From NCBI GenBank assembly GCA_017562135.1, contig QEYB01001385.1, positions 310,001 to 374,000 on the forward strand: 64,000 nucleotides of DNA, given 5' to 3'. This DNA is from Dipylidium caninum (taxonomy: Eukaryota; Platyhelminthes; Cestoda; Cyclophyllidea; Dipylidiidae). Numbering within the stretch: the first letter of the stretch is position 1; the number at the start of each line of letters is the position of its first letter. This document shows positions 51,913 through 62,400 of this stretch, in pieces. Under the pieces are notes generated by a model. The model saw only the letters and a list, made by a program, of their open reading frames with translations, did no database searches and was not told the origin of the DNA. The position numbers and the translations under genes were made by a program.

Positions 51913-53127
51913 GGCGCTATTTCTCCGTCCGATTATTGCCTTTTTCGCCCCATATCCCATGTCCATTTCATAGTTTCCAACCCAAAAGTAACCCCGATGG
52001 GGTACGGAAGAAGCCGCTTGGCTCTATACAGCGGAAATCAAATCCGTCGGCGTCTTCGGGGCTTTTAGGGACTCTAAAAGCCACTTTCTTAACTTCAGAG
52101 ACACAGAATAAACTCGGGACTGGATCCTGACGCATGGACAGTACAAAGCCCCCAAAGACCCAATGGAATATGGAGAATGGTTCATCTGAGAGTCAGGAGA
52201 TTTGACTACTCTTCAAAGTCGGAGACCCGAGGGTTGAGAAAGCTCCTCTTGGGTGGAATTTTAATTGCATGCGAATTTTCATCACCAGGTTATCTATTTA
52301 AGCATGGCCCACGTCTTTGGAAGAGGTCATAAACTCGAGGAACTACCATGCAAAATAGGAGAATGTCAAATTTAACTGATTGTTGACTTACCTATAGACG
52401 TAGGGTCCAATTTTCTCCAGATGTGGTTTCTCACCCGCGAGGGTTTCCAAAGGATTTGTTAGATTGTAGAAATAGGCTGAAAATATGTTCGTCGTGCCAC
52501 TGGATTTCCAACTAGCAAGGGCAGCGGACCCATTCTGCAACTTGACCGCCTATACAAATGGGAGGAAGATCGCCAAGAAGTTTGTTAGTCGGGACTCGGA
52601 AGGCTTCTCCCACTCTGTGGGGGATTCTACGGGATTCCGATGCATTCGACACAGCATCATGCAATGTGTGGTCTCTTAGACCGGTTTTAATGGTCAAATG
52701 AAAGAGTCGTCCTTCCTCAATCATGGGATCCGCCGACATCTCATTCCTTCTTGTGCACTTCACGGCAAAGAGACGACTTTTGATCGGGGTTTAAGACTAC
52801 TTCGGTACAAAAAAAGGTTAGACTTTTTTCCGTGAGTTCTCATGAAAGAGAAGCCCTTAAGTGCTTTTTACTGACAGGTGATAAAAGCTAGGCGGATGAT
52901 CGCAAAAACTGGACGAGTAATTGAAAGAGACTCACCTCAGATATTCTCCAGTTCACAATGCGATCAAAGAGGAATAAAATGGAATAACTGGCCGTACAAA
53001 TGAAGAGGCAGAGCACGAGGGCTGAGACGAAGAGAGGAAGGAGGAGTCTGTTCCTTCTCAGCATTTTTATCCGCTGCAAGAGATCAGAACCGTCTTTCAT
53101 CGTCCCCAGCGCTTGAATTTGTGACAT
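42750..53127 (-). CDS. CD36/SCARB-family membrane receptor B, eleven exons found, last exon missing
   Basis: Exons on the - strand: 53127-52936, 52549-52392, 50367-50220, 45972-45772, 45345-45254, 45186-45137, 45095-44968, 44906-44652, 43734-43661, 43596-43539 and 43004-42750. This gives 537 residues with all phases in register. Seven internal exons have exactly the lengths of those in receptor A (158, 201, 92, 50, 128, 74, 58). Landmarks are FSAYFYNLTNPLETLAGEKP, KIGPYVYREYKEK, GLLWGYTD, GTDGTRL, CPPRGFFDISQC and YWPIAVFEN. Span 1 is about 28-54 and span 2 about 481-503. The tail has KRRESVCLYC, with cysteines that could be palmitoylated, and no YXXPhi like A's. Three in-frame ATGs (53127, 53100, 53064) precede span 1; the 3'-most gives the short tail usual for the family. 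Exon 11 ends at a strong donor (TTG|GTGAGT), so a short terminal exon lies further left; reading through would stop at 42591. Intron 6 is 41 bases; intron 3 (4.2 kb) holds two mariner fossils and repeat R1. Confidence 0.9.
46200..47170 (-). mobile_element. Decayed mariner transposon, family 1, - copy
   Basis: Inside intron 3 of CD36-B. The - strand reads FHPNLKMEEIRRALKTDYC (near 47150), then LTSDGKWIVLSNVTGESSWV and QDEPVQTSSKAEIHRK (near 46620-46720), parallel to the + strand family 1 copy. The region equivalent to 9900-10020 is clearly alignable (near 46925-47020). Near 46210-46270 a C-terminal mariner piece reads LGGRWQTVIDKNGQYLNG. This is more like other mariners than the family 1 end at 10780, so it may be a separate fragment. 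Frames are broken throughout. Confidence 0.75.
48380..49220 (-). mobile_element. Decayed mariner transposon, family 2, copy 2
   Basis: Inside intron 3 of CD36-B, on the same strand as copy 1 at 18700-19590. Matching pieces include LRHCILYEDHYARNATEAC (near 49130) and GAYCEPREHGPSTSKSNLT (near 48640). The flank AGTTAATTTGCTAC near 49195 matches GGTTAATTTGCTAC near 19486. Stops and indels are frequent. Confidence 0.75.
49310..49990 (+). repeat. Dispersed repeat R1, copy 3
   Basis: Carries GCGATCATCCATTATTCTTT, AAAACCACAGCCACGGAGTC, ATGTAATGCATGAGAAGGA, GATTCAATCGATGTTAACAA and AAAAAATTCTCTGCAGTAGG in the order of the other copies. To the right it extends into GAATCGTTTATCAGG and TTGCCCAATCGTTGACAGG, also present in copy 5 (near 61798 and 61855). 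It lies in intron 3 of CD36-B, antisense to the gene. Confidence 0.65.
51593..51633 (+). repeat. Compound (GA)n(TG)n microsatellite
   Basis: A run of GA units followed directly by a run of TG units, inside repeat R1 copy 4. Confidence 0.95.
51885..51913 (+). repeat. GACA tetranucleotide microsatellite
   Basis: About seven GACA units at the right edge of repeat R1 copy 4. Confidence 0.9.
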
Positions 53128-55343
53128 TGTAGTATACCTGTCCACAACTAGTGTTTACCTAAATCCTACTGTGAGGGTGTAAATCAGCTTCACCGTATTT
53201 GACATGCTAACATAACGTTGTATATTTACACCTTGCCAATGCACCACAACCTTCCATGTTCACCGCCGCCCTTGACCTTCACTGAGGCAGGACTGGCGAG
53301 ATGATCGACGATGCCTGGATTGCGATCGCCGGCATTGAAAGGAAAGCCTTCCCCCTGACAAACAATCTGTTTTGCCGCCGAGATCTTCTTGGGGACCAAT
53401 AATCCTCGAGCAGTGGGGGTTTTGACTTGCCCTTATGACAATTTCGAAAGGAGACAAATGGTTCGACTGAAGTGGGCTCCGTGGAGGTGTCACTCTTTGT
53501 TTCTTCCCGACTTTAACGGAGTAATGGAAGAGTAGAGGTTGCCTTTTCATGTTTCCTGGAGAGTGACTGCTTTCTTGAGTCACCTCGTCCCACTTGTTCA
53601 ACGGGCTGATGGAACGACTGGATTGAATGGGAAGAAGTCTTATCACTCCCCCCCCTCCCCCCCTAGCCCACCGTGTTTACACCAGGCGGCCAAGTGTCGG
53701 GTGGCGAGAAGCGGGCAGTCAACACCACAGGGAGGAAATCGAGATCTCCGAGGCTAACATAATTGTGTTTTCCAAAAAGAGTACAACTTGTCTGTCGAAT
53801 TGTAAAAATAATCTGGAATAAAACGCCACAAGCCTAGCATTTTATGGGCTCAGTTAGAAAAAGGTATTTTCGGTGAGCAGTACGTGAAATTCTGGTTACT
53901 AGTGGGCCCCGGGTACTTTCCTGACCACTCAACCCACAACCGTCTCTCGTCTACTGTCACCTCTTCCCGTTAACGGCTCCCCCCATTTCTGTCCTCCTCA
54001 ATGAATTGACGCAACGCTGGTGGTATGCATTGGACTAATTTGTCTCTGCCAATTGCGAGAAACCACTTAGTACACACACCGATCACGCCAGAATAAGGGA
54101 AGTTAGATTGGCATAAACATACACATGCACCCACACACACACAAACACAGCCACACAGAGAGCGAAAGGAGAATTGGTGCTGATGGTGTGTGAAATGGGG
54201 GAAGAAGGGCGTTGCAACATAATGCGCACCCAAGACACTGGAAGAGGATCTCGTGGCAGGGCATTTCGGGTCTCATATCCGCCCACATCACGAACGCCAG
54301 AGGGTCGCCCAAATCTCTGCTGATGCGCCAATGGCACACGCGGCAGGGCGGTGGACGACCGAACAGGTATCGCGGGGGACGAGTGATTGAGTTCCCTTGT
54401 CGAACACCCGTCTCCTGGTTAACTGGAAGCTAAGTCCTCTTGGGGTGTAATAATCAGTGTATGTTGGGGGAAAATAATCATCATCACCACCATAAAATCG
54501 CATAATAGTAGCTTGGACTTTAATTCATCCTACGCCCAGAGCGAGATGTTAACGTGTATTGTTGAAGTGCAGGGATTTATGTTTCCTAACTCACTTGCCT
54601 CATTCCAGAAGTGGGCGTTTGTGTGTCTTCGGTGATCCTCTCGGTGTGCATCGAGGCTTTTATGCGAGTGAATTGTAATTTTAAGCCAATCACACGGTGT
54701 GTTGCCTCTTCTCTCACCTCGTCTTGAGCAAACTACGCAGATTTTGCACAAACACACACACACACGCACACACAGAGATACATCTTATTTACTTGAGTCT
54801 CTGCATCATGCGAATGAGCAGAAAATCTCTATTTGCCCAACAACATGTTCAAATCCCTTCATCTCACCACATCTCAAATGCGCTCTCCACTTACAGCCAT
54901 TTGTGCGGAGAGATGAACGCATGTGTTTGGCAGGCAGGATGGCGTGGAGTGTGGCAGATGGGAGAGGGCGCTTCGTGCCTCTGTGCCGTTATACACCATG
55001 AAAATGCGCGTACAGGTATGAGAAGATACCTTACTTTCGGGAAACCGGACCTCAGCGACGGCTTTGCTGGTTATGTCCCCGCTTGTGAGGGTCACACCTT
55101 AAATCCCCGTGTGGCCGCTGTTTACTTGTTGTTTAGGCAACAGATTTGACGGTCTGTGGGGCATTAGGAGTTGTTAAAACTCTCGTTCCCATGTTATCGA
55201 AATTTCGTGATCCTGCAAGAGAATCTACATTGCCTCCCGTAGCGGAGCAAAAATTCCTGTTGTTGGGCTAGTGATGACTAAATTATACGAGGTTTTGCCT
55301 ATTTCCGTGAGGTGTGGCCGCCACATTACAATCTGCCCGATTT
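53128..55343. other. Upstream flank of CD36-B
   Basis: Should hold the CD36-B promoter. Two CA-rich microsatellites lie at 54121-54158 and 54747-54775. A - strand frame at 53260-53646 is basic and Ser/Arg-rich with no recognisable motif. No other gene was seen. Confidence 0.35.
54747..54775 (+). repeat. CA dinucleotide microsatellite
   Basis: A run of CA units with one CG interruption. A similar but less regular CA-rich stretch lies at 54121-54158. Confidence 0.85.
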
Positions 55344-56310
55344 GATCGGAAGTTAAGTGTTTTATAAGGCCGTGTGAAAGACACGTTAACTTATCAAAAT
55401 TTCGCTTCATATCTCCATCAAAGTTTACGAGGTCTGGAAGGGTGAGAAAGTGCTCAACGGATGCCCTCGGAGCCGGCATCACCAACATCTCCTTACAACC
55501 ACTTGACGACCGAGAGGTGAAGGAACTGGATGATATTGACAGTGACACGTTGCCAAACGAAGGACGAGGGTAAAAATGATGTCATTTGTTGTTATTGTAA
55601 CGAAATTGTTATAATAGTTGCCTTGAGCAAAGTTCAGTTCATATGCCAATCACAACCTAATTCCACGTGATGCTCATCAGAATGCCTTTCATTTCCTAAC
55701 CTTAAACTCGGTAATGACCGTAACAACCCCCGCAGTTCAGTCAAATGATAAGGAAATTGACGATGCTGAAGAAACTGATTTGAACACCATTGTTGGTGGG
55801 GCTCCCTGTCGCCGATTAGCGAGGAGTCTACACGGCTTGGATCCTTCTGCCATCACCGTGGCGACTGCGTGGGATGGGAAAAAAATGGAGTTTTACACAG
55901 GTGAATTCGGTCTTTCTCGCGAAAAAGGGCGCAGGGCTATTCACCCACTTCCAATCTTTGCGTAACTCGGTCCACCGCCTGAGAACTCTCTGGCACACAT
56001 GCCAACTCACAGGAATTTGACGGAAGAGAATGGAAATCACGATTCGCATGGGAAAGGAGCCTAAGTCCACTTTCCGGGTAGACGAAGAGTCGAGCCGCTG
56101 CTAATGTTAGAGCCATCGAAACAGAGTGGAATTGCACCCTCTGAGAACATGCACTGTTGCGCCAATCGTCAGACTCTCAATCGTAAAGACGCCCTCCAAC
56201 TCCGGTTTATTGCTGATGGAAAGGGAAATTGTTTACATAAAATAGTCTCCGATTCTCCCACGAGTACACCTACACTCAGTTCCCATGTGTCGGCCCAATC
56301 AGCAATTTGA
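55344..56310 (+). CDS. Possible unidentified gene, exons uncertain
   Basis: Three + strand stretches read like protein. The first (about 55344-55569) has SPSKFTRSGRVRKCSTDALG and the acidic QPLDDREVKELDDIDSDTLP, ending at a possible donor (CGAGG|GTAAAA). The second (about 55738-55901) has SNDKEIDDAEETDLNTIVGG and DPSAITVATAWDGKKMEFYT, ending at a possible donor (ACAG|GTGAAT). The third (56104-56310, ATG at 56104) has RKDALQLRFIADGKGNCLHK and ends SSHVSAQSAI then TGA. The splice phases between them do not agree with the sites I could find, so the model is not closed. No family was recognised. It could be a real small gene, a pseudogene, or unrelated open stretches. Confidence 0.25.
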
Positions 56311-58261
56311 GCTATGAATTTTAATAGGTCTGAGATGAGGAGGACCCTTCACCGGATGGACTCATCACATCACCGGTAGCCACGGGATTGCAGCAAAAAG
56401 TTCACGCTGAAAGAGAACGTTTGAACTGCGGAGATGAAGGGAGTGTACTCATATGTGGGTGCTAATGTACCATATATCATGGTTCAGGTGGTGACCAGGA
56501 AAATATACGCTTCATGGTTTTGGGTGGAGCAAAGTCACAGTGGCTTAATAAGAGTCCTTGAAGAGGATAGTGTGTGTCCCATAAAATGACAAAATCTTTC
56601 TCGCCATTAAATAATCAGTTTCTTTCCCCGTTATCTTACGCTACAGAGAAAAGCCATACCACCGCCCAGTATAAGGAACTAAGGGAGTTTGAAGAGCATA
56701 GACATAAAAAAGGGATGTGAACTATTTCAACTGGCGGCAGTCATGGCACACAGTAATTTATTCAATCATCCACAACTTGATGAAACGGGTAAGACTCCAA
56801 TTCGAATATTATCAACATGGATAACTGTCATATCAGTTATTAGTATTTTTTTTAATCTACCGCCCTATAGACATGTTAGACTGGCCCCCAGACTTCTTGT
56901 TAGTGTGTGATAGGATATGGAATTATAATGGTGTAATAAAATGGCGAATAGTTGACTAATCATATCTTTTCACTTAAAGATGGAGGAAGACGAGGACGCA
57001 AGTGTTAGCAAGGCACACTTTGCTGTTTTACATCTCATTCTACGGTTTAGCCTCCGTCCATAAGATATGGAAGAACGTCTGGGACTGCAGAAACGACTTG
57101 TTTTCGCTCTTTGTTAAATCTGTATACAAATCGACCCAAAGAGGCATTTGTAGTTTTTTTAAGACAATCTCAAGAATATAGAGCATTGACATTGCCTCAT
57201 TACGTTTCCGAAAAAATAGAAATGTTGGTTCTTATACTTATATAAGTGAATTCTGAAACATCTTAAAACGATCTGAAATGACGGAGAAGCGTAAATGAAA
57301 CTGGATCGATAGGGAAAGAGGTCCAATAACCAGAAGTATTCACCCATTTCATCAGAATATAACAAAGATTATGCCTAGCGGTTGCACCTTCAGGGCGTTG
57401 GCTTTTCAGCCTCCATTTTGTAGTGTCCAGTGGCTTGAAGAATTGTCCACTAAGGGAATTATTCGAAAAGGGATCAATTTGAAATAAAGCAAGCCCTGGT
57501 TTTTAAGCAGACCTGTGTCTCACAATGAGCTTGCCTAACACGAACTGTAACTTGGAGAAGTAGTTATTTACAGTTCAAATTAATTTATGTATAGATGGTC
57601 TAAGAACCACAATTAAAATGGAAAGCAGACGATGAAGTACTTTCGTAATTTACTCATTCGGAAGTGAACTCTTAAATTCACAGTTGGTATCACGAGTCAG
57701 TGATTCCTTTAAGCTGGGGGGAAATGTTGACTCTGTCAAAGTAATTAGTAAGTCGTCTTCCTTTTAGCCTCATGTCACCCTACTTAATAAAAACCTTAAA
57801 AAAGGATAAAAATTAAAAGTCATAAAACCTTATTAATAGGTTAAAGGCAAGAAGGTTGTAATTAATTTTAACGTTAAAGTCAAGTTTAATTTTAACTCTG
57901 AGGCCAACGTCAAGTTGTTTTAACCGGTCGCAGTTATTACGTCCTGTCCCGCCTCAATGGAACCGTATGTGGGTGCCACCTATTCGATTAATTTTTAAGA
58001 AATAGTTTGTATATAATGATGACTGAGCGCTTTTTATTCTCAGCAACTTCTCCAAAGATAGTGTGATACTTTTGCATTATAACGCCGCCCGCCGCTGATT
58101 TTGTACAAACTTGTTTAGGATATTTTTGAAATAGGTCCCATTATTCCGACGTTTCATTGCTCATGACCTGTTGCTTTCCCCACATATTTTTGAGCATTGG
58201 CAAAACTGTTGACGCAGGTCTTCTCAGATGTGATTCTTTTATTCAGATACCGATTTCCGAG
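56311..58261. other. Upstream flank of TMEM258
   Basis: AT-rich, no recognised gene or repeat copy. It may contain a small 5' exon of TMEM258: an ATG at 57957 is followed by a GTATGT donor-like site, but its phase does not fit the acceptor before the main exon. Confidence 0.35.
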
Positions 58262-58486
58262 ATGTCGCGATATGCCTCCCCTCTGAATCCCGCCATATAT
58301 CCTACGTTAGGAATGTTTCTCACCGTTATTGGGATTTTTTTCATGGCCTGGTTCTTTGTCTACGAGTTCACTGGGACAAAGTACGTACGAGAACTCTTCA
58401 AAGAAATCCTTATTGCCATCTCAGCCTCTGTTTTCATGGGCGTTGGACTCCTCTTTACTGCTCTCTGTGTCGGTATTTACGTGTGA
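58262..58486 (+). CDS. TMEM258: TMEM258, oligosaccharyltransferase-associated membrane protein
   Basis: A single exon encodes 74 residues starting MSRYASPLNPAIYPTLGMFL and ending in the characteristic GIYV. The match to animal TMEM258 (79 residues, with the internal MSRYTSP) is nearly full length. It includes AWFFVYEFTGTKYVRELFKE and the Ala/Phe/Gly-rich second span ending FTALCVGIYV. The protein has two membrane spans (about 15-33 and 50-70) and is a subunit of the ER oligosaccharyltransferase complex, needed for N-glycosylation. The human protein has five more N-terminal residues. Here the frame is open upstream (IPISE, preceded by an acceptor-like TTTATTCAG), so an extra 5' exon or a 5' untranslated intron is possible; no ATG lies between that acceptor and the chosen start. 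The gene converges on the SMARCA4 gene. Confidence 0.92.
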   Translation: MSRYASPLNPAIYPTLGMFLTVIGIFFMAWFFVYEFTGTKYVRELFKEILIAISASVFMGVGLLFTALCVGIYV

Positions 58487-59456
58487 TATTACCTACGCCA
58501 GTACAACCGCTGTCAACTTTAAGCCTACTCCATTTGTAATTTCTCATTTAAAATGAGTGCGCGACGGTTGATAGTTTTACGGTAACTTTGTATTTTAGTA
58601 TTGTTTCCATTCCATTAATGAGTTATCTGTTTTTGCACCCACTTTTGAGGATGTTCTGACATTAGGGATTAATCTCCTTAGTTAAGCCCTCAATCCCTGC
58701 ACGTCAGCAAACAATCCAATAGCTAAAATAACCTCCCCCATTTCTTCGCATCTGGAAGGTTGCATTGCGCTCACTTGATTCAGTGTACTTGTGAATCCTA
58801 GGTGGATTTCTTGGCAAAATAAAGTGCATGTATTATTTTAGGACCTCGACCAGAATAGATCCGCAACGAACACTCGCTGCTGACCTAAGGAGCGAAGTCA
58901 AAGCACCCCAGAGACCGAATATTTGTGGATTGTTTAAACTAGTGCACAAGCTATAGGGATGGGGAGGAGTAGGGAGTGGGAGGTTTGTTCGTCTGGTCGA
59001 AAATTCCGATTATCTAAAGTGGAAGGTCGCAGTACCTCAATCGGATCACTCGAAATCGATCCCCAGTTTCAGGGGATCGACGGTATTATCAGCTCAAATA
59101 ATAAGCCAAGGGGGCTGGATACGTTTGAACCGCATGTATACAATAAGTGAATTTGAGAGTGAGGGAAATTTTTCCACTTTCTCCTGCCTTTAACGGTAAC
59201 CTCGAAATTTGCCGACCTCCCAGGGAGCCTGGACCAGATGTCATTCTCGAGATAATAAGTGGTATTAGCGACTCGAAACCATTCATTTTGACACCGATAA
59301 AACTTAGGGGATGATTATGAAAAAACGTTATTGACACAACCACATACGCAAACACACAGTGACATCATCCAAGAGGGTGATAATGAAGAAATGGGGAGGA
59401 CCGCCCGAGGTAAGGGAAGGGACAAAAAGAATGTTGAAAGGAGGTGGTTGGAGCGT
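58487..59456. other. Region between the convergent 3' ends of TMEM258 and SMARCA4
   Basis: Holds both 3' untranslated regions. A + strand AATAAA for TMEM258 is at 58818. No - strand AATAAA was found close to the SMARCA4 stop. No further gene was seen. Confidence 0.45.
58818..58823 (+). terminator. Polyadenylation signal of TMEM258
   Basis: AATAAA about 330 bases after the TMEM258 stop codon. Confidence 0.5.
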
Positions 59457-62400
59457 TTAGTAGTCGTCATCGTCGTCGTCTTCTTCCAAAACATCATCAT
59501 CTGCCTCCTCTTCGTCCGAATTGTCGTAGACAATAGGTTTACTGGTGCTACGTGCTTTTCTTGGAGGCAAGAGGGAAGACGTCAAGGCGGATGAGTCTGC
59601 ACTGTCACCTGCCGTCGTGAGCGCAATTGACGTCGCCGTAGTGGTGGCAGGTGCACTTGTGGTACCAGCTGTTGTGGCGTATGCCTCCGATGCTACTACT
59701 TTGGAATGCACCAGAGATGGCTTCCTAGAAGTGCTGCTCTTACGTGATTTCGTGCTGAAGGATCCACGACTTGTACTGTCGTCTATAATAAATAAAAAAT
59801 TCACAGGTTTACAAACAAAGCAGTAAATTCAGGGGGAATTCTAGCCACACCAAAGTAAGTGCACGAATGCAGCGGTGTGCAATGGTGAACTAAGTTTTCT
59901 GCCACGAAAGCTCGTGTATTACGGCTAAATGTTGTGACAATTCGAAAGTGTACTTGTTGTGGTTAGGAAAACGGGAAATAGCTTCCACCATTTTAACTGC
60001 CCCTTGAATTCCATAAACTCGAAAGCCCAAATTCGGCCCCAACACCCCTCATGCTTAAAGGAAGGCAGAAATCACCTTCGTCATCTTCCAGAGTGTCATC
60101 GACAACTACAGAGATGCCTGCGACTCCAACGACATCATTTCCCCCAATGCCGGCTCCACAATCACCACCAGCGCTGATAGTTTCATCCATGGTTTCGTCT
60201 TCTACATTAGAAGGTGTGGTTTGTGTGGGTGGATGACGAGTGGTCTTTCGCGAGCTTGAGGTCTCGTCTCCGTCCTCTAAACCTCCCTCGCCCTCCTCCG
60301 TAGCACCTTCTAATGCTTCTAGCTGTTCGCGGGCGTTCGTCCACACTGTTTGCAACACTACAGAGTCCTCAAAGATCTAAGAATAAAATGATGTTAATGT
60401 ACAAACAAATCGACATAGATGAACAAAGTAATGTAGCGATCTTAACGTTTGTGTTTTGGAGGATAAATCGGTATTCTAGTCATGAACGCATGTTTATATA
60501 TCTATACAACACAAAATCCCCTTTAGAAATGGTTGGTATGATTACTCAAATTGAATACCGCGAATTCAATTTTTTGATGTAACATTCCGAAAACGTCATA
60601 ACATGCGCTCTGAAAATGTTGGCCTTTTTGTACTACAAAGACCTAAGCCTTGATAGCAATACATGCATAAATTTCAAATAATAACTCATCCCTACAACTA
60701 TATAATACTCTCAACGCAATACAATTTCTCCTTACCCGCGTAAGTCAGTCAATTTTTAGAGTTGTCCCAAAGATATGTACGGAACTGGTATTAAATAAAT
60801 CACGATTCTTTAACTCGGGGATTCGCGGCTATCTGGTTACTGGCCAAAATGCCACCTGAATCCCCGTTATAAGAAATAGCATTTGCATAAAAAAGGCGTA
60901 TAAACGAACTATGCGATATTTCTGTGCGGAGCAGAATACAGGTTTACGGGGAGCGTTATTTGGTGATCCACGCAAGTTTAAAGGGCAAAGAGCCGTGTAT
61001 ACTGCGTATATCGAAGTAACTTTAGGTAATTACAATTAGATCAGACCCGGACGGAAAAAATGGAACAAAAAACGTTGTTAAGACTGCATCGACAGATAGA
61101 GAAAGGAATACTGTTCAGTTGGAAACTAAGAAACTGGCCCTCGTTAAAATTTTCCCCTGTGTGTATCCCACGTGATCTACATCTACTTTCCTGGTACGAG
61201 CAAACTTCGAAAAATATCAATGAGGAATTCGGAGATAGTCCCATTGACGAGAAAAATGTTCGGCATTGACTACAAAAGTTTCGTTCTGGAAATTTGAGTA
61301 TCGTCAAGGTGCCTTTGCTTTTCACACTAAATCATCAGTTCTGATGAAAAGTGGATTTTATATGATGATCGAAGAAGATGAAGCAAGTGAAGAGGCAAGA
61401 ATACACGTCAAGGACACACCCCTAAGCCGAAATTCCACCAAAAACATGAAACCCATGGGATGGAATTCCCAAGGCGTGATCACCCATTATTCCTTCCTAT
61501 GATACAACCAAATGAAACCAATAACAGCGACAGAGTCCTTTCACTGTGAAAAATTTATGTCGTGCATGAGAAGAAATTTATAAGGAAAAAAACAAGCATT
61601 GTTAATTCGGTATGACATTCGACGACCACATAAAGCTACGATCCCTACTGACAAATTAAATATCTTCTCTATAGTATAAACTTTTACCACATCCTCCATA
61701 TTCACCTGCTATTTCGCTTACAGATCCCTATCTTTTTCGTAATTACGAAGTATTTCAAGAGAATAAAAACATAATAGCCAAAGTGATATCGTAAGAATGA
61801 ATCGTTCATTAACTCTAAAAGCGTGGAATTTCCCGGAAAGTCATACATGATTTGCCCAATCGTTGACAAAAAGTCGTAGGTGCTATGGGAATCATTTCGA
61901 TAGAATTCAAGAATGCGCGAAGTTATGTTTTGCTTTCAACTGATATTTAACGCCCGTTTCATAGTTTCCAAACTAATACTTGACGCCATCTATAAAAATA
62001 CATAGCGAATAGATCAATTTGTTAGTTAAAAGAAAGCAAATTATAAAACAGAACTGGAAGTATCGAGTCAACCTATGTCACATCAAAGGATCCTGATTAT
62101 TGTTCTCACCTTCCAAAATAAGTATCTGTCGTCTGTGCTATTAACGCTACTGAACTATTCAAGCTCGAATGAAGTGGTATGCCCAAGTGGGGCTTAATAA
62201 ACATCTTTTAGCAAGGGCGTTATTAATGGGGAATTCGGTCTTTGATTTAGGATGTCAGAACCACATCAATGGCATTGACACATAACAAAACTCAGACGAA
62301 ACAATGTCAAATAGTGTTAGCGATGAAATTCCGAATTGTCACGAAGGAAACGACTCTGTGAAAAAGAATGAGTGGTTAATAATTTCAGAAGAATGTAATC

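Larger units (their letters stand above)
50990..51990 (+). repeat. Dispersed repeat R1, copy 4
   Basis: The most complete copy. It begins near GAAGCATAGCGTAGCTGC, then GCATTCGGAGATGGATC, TGGCAATTCAAGTACCTTCA, TGGAATCCGTTCTACACACA, CACACCCAAAGCCGAAATTT, GTGAGCATCCATTATTCCTT, CGGAGTCCCATTGCTGTG and GCCTCAATCACTGTTGACAA. Two microsatellites have grown inside it (51593-51633 and 51885-51913). It lies in intron 2 of CD36-B, antisense to the gene. Confidence 0.65.
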
